Shown piece by piece: positions 57,526 to 64,000 of a stretch of 64,000 bases of DNA. The translations under genes were made by a program, and so were the position numbers. Source of the stretch: Linnemannia hyalina (lineage: Eukaryota > Mortierellomycota > Mortierellomycetes > Mortierellales > Mortierellaceae). Positions within the stretch are counted from its first letter, which is position 1. The number at the start of each line of letters is the position of its first letter. The stretch lies in assembly GCA_019671135.1 (NCBI GenBank), contig JAHRHY010000001.1, positions 1,364,001 to 1,428,000 of the forward strand, read 5' to 3'. The notes beneath the pieces are model-generated. The model worked only from the letters and a program-made list of their open reading frames with translations. It did no database searches and had not been told where the DNA came from.

Positions 57526-58898
57526 ATGGACGAGAACACCCTCTTCGCTATCCGCAACCTCTTCTACTCGGGTATGGCTCCCCCCATCCTCATCTTCCTT
57601 CCTCTCACCTCATCACACGCGTTTCTCTTTCACTTTTTCATCGCGCCTAGTAGACGAACCACCCCTTTCATCAGAACCCGTTCACATCTCCGCAATGCAT
57701 TCAACACACACTCACACTCACCCCCACTTTCCTACCCTCAACAACAAAACTAAATAGGCAACTACACCCAAGTCATCTCAGAGACGACATCATCCCGCAC
57801 TCGCGCATCCGCAAACCAGCCAACAGCCCACCAACTGGACCTCTTCCTCTTCCGCTCGCTGATCGCCACAAAGAACTATACTCGTGTCGCTCAGGAGATT
57901 ACCGAGTCCCACGGATTGGGACTCCAGGCCCTTAAGGCCCAGGCGGTTTATCTGGATGCTGTCCAGTCAGCTGACGCTGCCGGTCGGGATGCTGCCTTGG
58001 CACATTTGAGAGACTTGCTCCTTGTCCACTCGCCTGACGACCATCAGCCCGAGATCACTGCCTTGGAGGTCAAGGTTGTCGTTGGCCAGGTCTTGGCTAC
58101 AGAGGGATTGGTCGAGGAGGCTCTTACTGTCCTCTTGCCCCACAACAATCACCTGGAGAGGTATGGAGAAAAACTATGTGTGCATGATTGAAGGAGTTCA
58201 CATTATTATGCTGAGACACTAGATCGCTGACACGTATTCATATAATATTTAATTCCAACCATTTTTATTTCTTTTCAATCCTAGTGTGGCGGTCGTGGTC
58301 CAGATCTACTTGCAAATGAACCGTCTGGATCTGGCAAGGAAGGAAGTTGAGGCATGCAAATCATGGGCAGAGGACGCAATGTTGGCCCAGTTGATGGAGG
58401 CCTGGGTCGGTCTCCGCACGGGCGGTGGCGACAAGTACCAGAACGCCTACTATATCTACGAGGAAATCGCCACCTCCTCCACATCCCCCACCGTCAAGTC
58501 CTTGATCGGAGAGGCAGTCTGCAATATCCAGATGGGTCGTTTCCCAGAGGCGGAGGGGATCCTTCAGGAGGCTCTTTCGAGGGAACCTTCTAACACTGAC
58601 GCGATTGTCAACCAGATTGTTCTCTCGACCTTGTTGAGCAAACCTGCAGAAGAGATCAGCGCCTTGGTCCAGTAAGTTAATTACATTTGTTTGTTCTCTG
58701 GGTGTGATAGATATGTTACTTACATAAGCTGAGACGTCTTCTGGGCTCGTTTTCGCATCCATTGACAACTTCATCATTACCAATTTCATGAATAATAGGC
58801 AATTACAGAGCGTTGCACCAAACCACTCATACTTGCAGGACTTGGACTTGAAGTCAAGTTTGTTTGACCGCGCTGCCCAGCGCTTTGCCGTCGCCTAA
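57526..58898 (+). CDS. Coatomer subunit epsilon (COPI)
   Basis: Four exons: 57526-57571, 57758-58160, 58285-58671 and 58799-58898, giving 311 residues, close to yeast Sec28 (296) and human COPE (308). The start is the ATG in ATCACCATGGAC. The protein opens MDENTLFAIRNLFYSG|NYTQVI, the family's N-terminal signature, and continues as a helical solenoid of tetratricopeptide-like units: LDLFLFRSLIATKNYTRVAQ, MNRLDLARKEVEACKSWAED, and the conserved NAYYIYEEI, then EAVCNIQMGRFPEAEGILQE and SREPSNTDAIVNQIVL. It ends with the typical HSYLQDLDLKSSLFDRAAQR. Epsilon binds the alpha-COP C-terminus and stabilises the coat on Golgi-to-ER vesicles. All exon junctions keep phase (1, 2, 2). Confidence 0.95.
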
Positions 58899-59451
58899 AT
58901 CATCTAGGCACCTTGTAATCTCTCGCTCTCACTCACCAACCTCGACTCGACCCCACAACACAATAAACGCGTTCAGTCAAATATCAATCGTATCCTATCA
59001 CGCTTTTTTTTCTCTCTCACACACTCGCAAGGACCTCTCCTTTTCTCTCATCTTCATGTATGCCGCCGTATCAAAACGGGACTCGTCAAAAAAAAGTCTT
59101 CGAAAAAGTGGGTTTATTTACCACTGAATCCATGCAAGGCATATTTTTTTTGGGATTTGGAAAGGGGGTTTTTTTCTCACATATGTACAACAGGAACGGT
59201 AATGGACGGATCCCCAATGGAACTCTGACAAAAAAAAGACGAGTCACGAGTCACAAGAGGACGAAGGGCAGGGGAAGGAGTAGGGGCGAGGTTGCTAGGA
59301 TCGGTTGGTAAGGAAAAGTGGGTGTTACGGTACTAGGTAATCGGTACTCGTGCATTCAAATAGCGGGGGACAAAAGTCCATTCAAAGCCATCGGCAAGAC
59401 AAGGATGGGACAAGGGACTCCCGCCAGGAAGAGTGAAAAATGAATGAGGGC
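58899..59451. other. Convergent intergenic region
   Basis: A gap of 553 nt between the coatomer and F-box genes. Apart from the AATAAA at 58962 it shows only A-rich and G-rich sequence. No gene is supportable. Confidence 0.5.
58962..58967 (+). terminator. AATAAA poly(A) signal, coatomer epsilon gene
   Basis: AATAAA lies 64 nt after the stop codon, in the convergent gap with the F-box gene. Confidence 0.5.
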
Positions 59452-61012
59452 TCAGGTGCTGAAACTGCAGAGGACCGGGAGGAAGCGCTGCATGCGTCTC
59501 TTGTCGTCGTCACAAAACTTGACATTGTCGCCAAAGAGACGCACCTCACGCAGGCGCGAGCGGGTCGCAACCACCTTGAAACAACGGACGAGATTCTATT
59601 TTACCCATGCAAAATAATAAGGAGTTTCCATAAACCGTTAGGATACAATTCGTTTTCGGTTGCATAAGAAACACAATCGATGCTGTAATTTGCATGAATG
59701 AATATTTTTTTCCATGAGTAAAAGAACTAACCTGGCCATTGCCCTTGACAGGGGCACGGAGGACCTGAAGACGGTCGCACGAGGTAAGAACTTGTTCGAG
59801 TTCATCGCATCCCAAAAGATCACGCCAGCCGAACCAGATACGGACCAGCTGGGGGCCGAGCTTGGGCAAGACGGTGTTGAAGAAGAGGTCCTTGCTGTGA
59901 AAATCGGACCAGCGCTCCACATGGAGCTCTTGGATCTGACGAGCCTTTTCAAGAAAGCTCTGCCAGAATTCAACCGTGTTGTTGTCGCGGGGAGACGACT
60001 TGCCGGTCGATGTCAGCTTGGGGCAGAGCGCCAGAGCCATCAGGATCAATTGAGAATCGACAGTTCCCATGTCGAAAAATTCGAGATTCTGGGGAGGGTG
60101 CTTCAGGACGGCGGCGGTGTAGATGTCGGGGCAGTTTCGAAGGTAGATCGAAACCAGGCCCTGGTTGTGCAAAACAAGTGTCTCGAGTGACTGGGGGTTG
60201 ATCGACTCGGGACAGATGTCCAGCTTGGTAAGCGATCGACAGTACTGGGCTAGGACACGCGAAAAGTCGTGGGCGGGAATGGCCTGAGGCGCATGGTGCA
60301 GGTGGAGACTGGTCAAGTTGACAAGCGAAGGGGCAAGGGCGACACTGGTCTTGAGGTCGGGTGGGGCCAGGAAGGAGATGCTGAGGTCAGTCAAGTGCTT
60401 CGAGATGGTCCTAATGTTGGACCAATCTGCTCGGGTGGTGACTAGTTTGTGCAGACGAGTGCATGCGCTAATGCAATTCAAGGCGGCATCGGCATAGGTC
60501 GTGTCGTCCTTATCGACAGAGTTGATCGAGACGCTGGTCAGGTCGAGTTCCTGGATGTGGGCCATTCCCTGGGCAATCGTCGTGTCCAAGGTGCGGAAGG
60601 CCTCAGTCTCGAAGGGTTCCATCAGATGACCCTTCTCACCAGAGCGGAAGCAGAGGGAGATGGACGACAGACGAGGGCAAGGCTCAAAGAGCTTATCGAG
60701 CGAGGGAAACAATTCCCAGAGCTCAAGCTTGCAGCGTGAGAGGGAGCGAACGTAGAGACCGCGGTTGGTGGTGGTCAAGGTGCGGACGAGGGTATTAACC
60801 TTTGTCTCGGATCCTCGGCCATGGCGAATATAGGGGGCGCGGTAGAGGAAGACGTTAGCGTCAAAGAACCAGGTTCGGCTGACGAGAGAGCAGGCGCGGA
60901 GGGAGGCCTGGATTTGCTGAGGGCAGAGTTCTGCTTGGGCTTCGAGACAGGCGAGGATCTCGAAGACAATTTCAGGCAAGGCGAGGGCTCGGTTGGTGGC
61001 GGTCGTCAACAT
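59452..61012 (-). CDS. F-box / leucine-rich-repeat-like protein
   Basis: Two exons on the minus strand, 61012-59732 and 59595-59452, joined in phase 0 across a 136-nt GTTAGT...AATAG intron, 474 residues. Without splicing the frame runs on through AT-rich sequence and the C-terminus is lost. With splicing it ends in NLVRCFKVVATRSRLREVRL, then FGDNVKFCDDDKRRMQRFL. The N-terminus is an F-box (LPEIVFEILACLE, then LRACSLVSRTWFFDANVFLY), the Skp1-binding module of SCF ubiquitin ligases. The rest is a run of irregular leucine-rich units (LSSISLCFRSGEKG, IQELDLTSVSINSV, LTSLHLHHAP, LTKLDICPES, LVSIYLRNCPDI) that would form the substrate-binding arc. Large, divergent F-box/LRR families are common in Mortierella-type fungi. 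The substrate is unknown. Confidence 0.88.
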
Positions 61013-63237
61013 ATGTGTCGATTAAATCTTGTTGGTGGTGTGTGTAGTACGAGTGGGGAAACGAGCAATGATGATGCAGGTAATACGATGTGCGAAGACA
61101 AAGAGAGAAGAGTCAACAGAGGAAGGTTTGACGCGAACTGTGCAGAGAGCGGGAGCGGAGTTGACACGGCTAGGATGTTTTGGTAATAGGACGAACGCAA
61201 CGACTGAAACGGAGTTTTGTTCTCGTGACTCTTTTACAAACAACTGTGGTACGAGTGTACGACGAGCAAAGAGGGAGAAAGAAAAAAAAGGCGCGAGAGA
61301 ACGGAAGGGCCTAATATGGGTCTAGAAGTGGATGTAGTCTCGAACTCGCTGCTAATGGTGTTGTTGTTGTTGATGTATGCTTTCTCACTTTGACACTTGG
61401 GCACGAAAGCAAAGCAAGGAAAAAGGGGGTCTGTTCACAAGTAGTGGGAAAAAGAGAGTAAGGGGACGAGTAGCTCAAGTCAAAGGGCGAGACAAGAACG
61501 ACAGGGTAGAGACCGAGTAAAGGAGGGGACAGAAGAGGACGTTGTCAAGGGAGGCTGTAAGGGTGGGAATGGTGGAGAGAGGCGAGAAAGAAGAAGGCAA
61601 CGATGAAGAAAGGTTGCTATGGAAAGAGTTGACTACGTTTGGAGAATGTACAGAAACTAGGCGGAGTAAAGGATGGTTTGGGTAAATTTCTGGTTCAAAC
61701 TCCAAACTCACAGGGAAAGCATTTTTGAAAGCTCGGGTGGATGGGGGTAGGTGGAGGGTCGAGAGTGGTAGCAGCGTGGCTAATAAGAATGGTTAAGAAA
61801 GAAGAAGGATGGCGCTTGTTTGTAAAGTGCCAAGGTGGAGCTCGGTGTAAGAAGGGTTGAGAATGAGACGGGGCACGCACGAAGAAAGAAGAATAAGAGA
61901 CTAGAAAGGGAGAGGGCAGGACAGGATGTAAATATGTGTATGTGTGTGAGAAAGAGGAAGGGAAGGAGTGTGCTTGTTATTTGGGGTGGATGGAGAGACT
62001 GGTGGTGAGTAGAAGGTAGAAAGTAGAAAAGAAGTGTGTGTGTGTGGATATGAAGAAGGAAGACAAGAGAAGAGAAGAAGAGGTCGTTCAAGAGAAGAAA
62101 AAACGTCCTTTTATGCGAACCTTGACGGATGAGGTTGGTCGTGTGTTCAGAAGGTGACTCGAACTCCCTTTCCATCAAAGTGTGGGGAAAAAATCATAGC
62201 ACTGTCGCGCCAACTGATGAGAATACTACTACTCATGTACTATACTACAAGCTTACTTCCACTGCCTCCTATACTCCCAACGCAAGGCTGACCCTCGTCT
62301 TCTGTCTCTTTTACTGGGAAATCCTCAGGGAAGGAGGCAAAAACGAAAAAAATGCAAGGGACAATAGACCAACCACCTGTTTGCCCCATCCCACCCTAAC
62401 TTCTCTCCACACCATCCCCAATTGATCTCTTCCTCCTCCTCCTTCTCCACTACTCCTTCTTTGCTCGAACACACCTACAGACATAAAAGAGTCAACTGCC
62501 ATCGGATGATACTCTTGAATTGTCTAGCCGGGTCGTTGTTGTCTTTGGTTTGCTGGCTTGCCTTTGTGGGCGCTCTCTTAATAGGAGAAACAAAGACCAC
62601 TCGAAGCGATATGAGTTGGGATGGGACAGGCAAAGGAAGTAGGGGGGCGTGGGCGTTATTGTACAATCTAGTGCCATCCCTTACCTTCCATCTCTTTCCA
62701 TCCCACCATCGACAAAGGTCTCTCGCTTGGGTCTTGGTCTTGGGTCTTGGTCTTTCGGTTTGTGAAAAGGAAAAATTGCCAACAACAACAACGACGAACA
62801 CTTGGTGGTGTTGTGTCGTTCTTTTGTTCTTCCCCCTCTTTTGGGTCTGTGCTTCCCCAACTTCCCTGTCACCTGTCTTTGTGCGACGAGTTGCATGAAA
62901 AACACATATCTTGTTATTACTCTTTTGCTTCCCACCCGACCAAAAAGTACAGCCAATTGCAAAGGTAGTCGGGAATAGGAAGGACGGAACGAAAGAAAGG
63001 CGGAAGCGACCTTTTTTGTATGTGTATGTGAGAGCAAAAATAAAAGAAAAACATGCAGCTCGAAACCGCTCCCACGCATTCGTTGCATGTTATATACAAG
63101 ATCTTTGTCGAGGTGAGACGGTGCGGAGGAAATTGCATGGGTACATACCATTTCACACGAGAGGACCACAAGGATGGCAGGTGCACACGACAATCGGTTG
63201 AACAGAGAGAATGTGTAAAAGAAAAAAAAAAGCAAGT
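61013..63237. other. Intergenic region upstream of the F-box gene and downstream of the Swi3-type gene
   Basis: About 2.2 kb. From 61020 to 62110 the + strand is purine-rich with many GAAAG/GGAGA runs, i.e. CT-rich on the coding strand of the F-box gene, fitting a long promoter and leader. From 62150 to 63200 composition is mixed. A 158-codon + frame at 62422-62898 has a hydrophobic start but no recognisable family or splice context, so it is not called. Confidence 0.45.
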
Positions 63238-64000
63238 TTATGGAAGGGGCAACATGACAACTCCTTCGGCAACCTTGTCGCGACTCAGTGGTCCGACCCC
63301 TTCTCCTTGTTGTGGTGTAGGTGTTGACGCTATCGTTGATGTTGCTGATGTTGATGTTGGAAGGGCCGTGCTGCTGCTGTCGCTTTGGAAAGACATCCCT
63401 GTGCCCCCTACACCGCCAGGAGGAACTGTTACGCTTGCAAACACCTGTGGGTTGCCAGTCTGCCGTGCCAGGATCATCTTTTCCTGCATCGACATGATAC
63501 TCTTCTTCATCGCCAGTCGGTCCAAGTACAGTTGCTGCCGTTGGCGCTCGAGCTCGCCCTTCTCCATATCGAGGACGTTTTCCAGCTCCTCGAACTGCTG
63601 CAGCTTGAGTTCCAATTTCTTGAGCTGCATCTCAACTACAACTGTGACCAACCGCTGAATCTCACGCTCCTCGTAATCGGCAAGAGATTTGGCCTTGACT
63701 GCAGCTGACCCCAGGGCCGCCGCCGCCGCCTTTTCGAGAGTCGACCGAGGGATACCTGCAATATCGCCTCCAGTCACTGCACCTTCCTCCTTGACGCCCG
63801 CGGCTTTGACCATGTCTGCATCCATATCCATCGCTTCGCTTGACTCGCCTTTTTCATCCGTGGTCTTGCTCTGACGCTTACCGGCTTCCTCTGTCTTCTC
63901 TGCCTCTGTCCGTGCACTCCTGGTCGCCAACGCAAGTTCCTTCAATGCGCTCTGGGCAGCAGCAGCGGCCACACCAGGGTTGACAACGCTCGCCAAGAAA
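63238..64000 (-). CDS. Swi3/Rsc8/SMARCC-type remodelling subunit, C-terminal part
   Basis: The minus-strand frame is open to the right edge of the window, so the N-terminal SWIRM and SANT domains are not included. The visible 253 residues begin FLASVVNPGVAAAAAQSALK, the conserved segment before the family's C-terminal helix. An acidic Lys/Glu linker follows, and then a long coiled coil (AAVKAKSLADYEEREIQRLV to ELERQRQQLYLDRLAMKKSI), which mediates dimerisation of the scaffold. After it comes a Pro/Ser/Thr-rich tail ending VMLPLP. Family knowledge: Swi3 or Rsc8 dimers form the core of SWI/SNF or RSC. The gene for the matching ATPase lies at 41.5-46.8 kb on the same strand. Confidence 0.92.
   Translation of the reverse strand, partial: FLASVVNPGVAAAAAQSALKELALATRSARTEAEKTEEAGKRQSKTTDEKGESSEAMDMDADMVKAAGVKEEGAVTGGDIAGIPRSTLEKAAAAALGSAAVKAKSLADYEEREIQRLVTVVVEMQLKKLELKLQQFEELENVLDMEKGELERQRQQLYLDRLAMKKSIMSMQEKMILARQTGNPQVFASVTVPPGGVGGTGMSFQSDSSSTALPTSTSATSTIASTPTPQQGEGVGPLSRDKVAEGVVMLPLP

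Noticed and set aside
62422..62898. 158-codon + strand frame with a hydrophobic N-terminus
   Set aside because: It overlaps a similar antisense frame, has no recognisable family, and no promoter-like pattern immediately precedes its ATG.

Overview
This window is nuclear DNA from a filamentous fungus, most likely an early-diverging Mucoromycota lineage such as Mortierellomycotina. The evidence is short spliceosomal introns (GT-AG, two GC-AG), CT-rich promoter tracts on the coding strand, AATAAA-type 3' signals, and conserved eukaryotic proteins (Snf2 ATPase, Swi3, coatomer epsilon, heat-shock-factor domain, BAG co-chaperone) next to a MscL-type channel. The lineage call is an inference from gene content and gene structure; no marker gene is present to prove it.

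Layout. 0.4-3.7 kb (+): a pseudokinase with ankyrin-like repeats. 5.3-11.0 kb (+): a large multi-KH RNA-binding protein. 12.3-14.3 kb (+): a MscL-like mechanosensitive channel with a C-terminal zinc-ribbon-like motif. 14.6-15.8 kb (-): a ubiquitin-like/BAG co-chaperone whose first exon is unresolved. 16.6-17.8 kb (+): an orphan membrane protein. 18.4-22.2 kb (-): an HSF-type transcription factor whose DNA-binding domain is cut into five exons, one of only 18 nt. 22.3-41.5 kb: about 19 kb with no supportable gene, unlike the dense flanks. 41.5-46.8 kb (-): a Snf2/Sth1-type remodelling ATPase. 47.4-49.4 kb (-): a protein with two divergent forkhead-like winged helices. 50.2-54.0 kb (-): a WW-WW-MyTH4-RhoGAP protein. 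55.5-57.3 kb (+): a probable mitochondrial, Mtf2-like protein. 57.5-58.9 kb (+): coatomer epsilon. 59.5-61.0 kb (-): an F-box/leucine-rich protein. 63.2-64.0 kb (-): the C-terminal end of a Swi3/Rsc8/SMARCC subunit running off the right edge.

How the genes relate. These are mostly independent housekeeping and regulatory genes, not a biosynthetic or defence cluster. The one functional link is that the Snf2-type ATPase and the Swi3-type scaffold, subunits of the same SWI/SNF or RSC complex, lie about 16 kb apart. The most unusual items are the pseudokinase lacking all three catalytic signatures, the channel with added metal-binding-type ends, the tandem forkhead-like protein, the HSF microexon and the 19-kb desert upstream of the HSF-type gene. 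Exon boundaries were found by hand from splice consensus, phase and family conservation; all complete models keep frame from start to stop. The exceptions are the BAG gene, where the 5' end is open, and alternative splice choices that are flagged.
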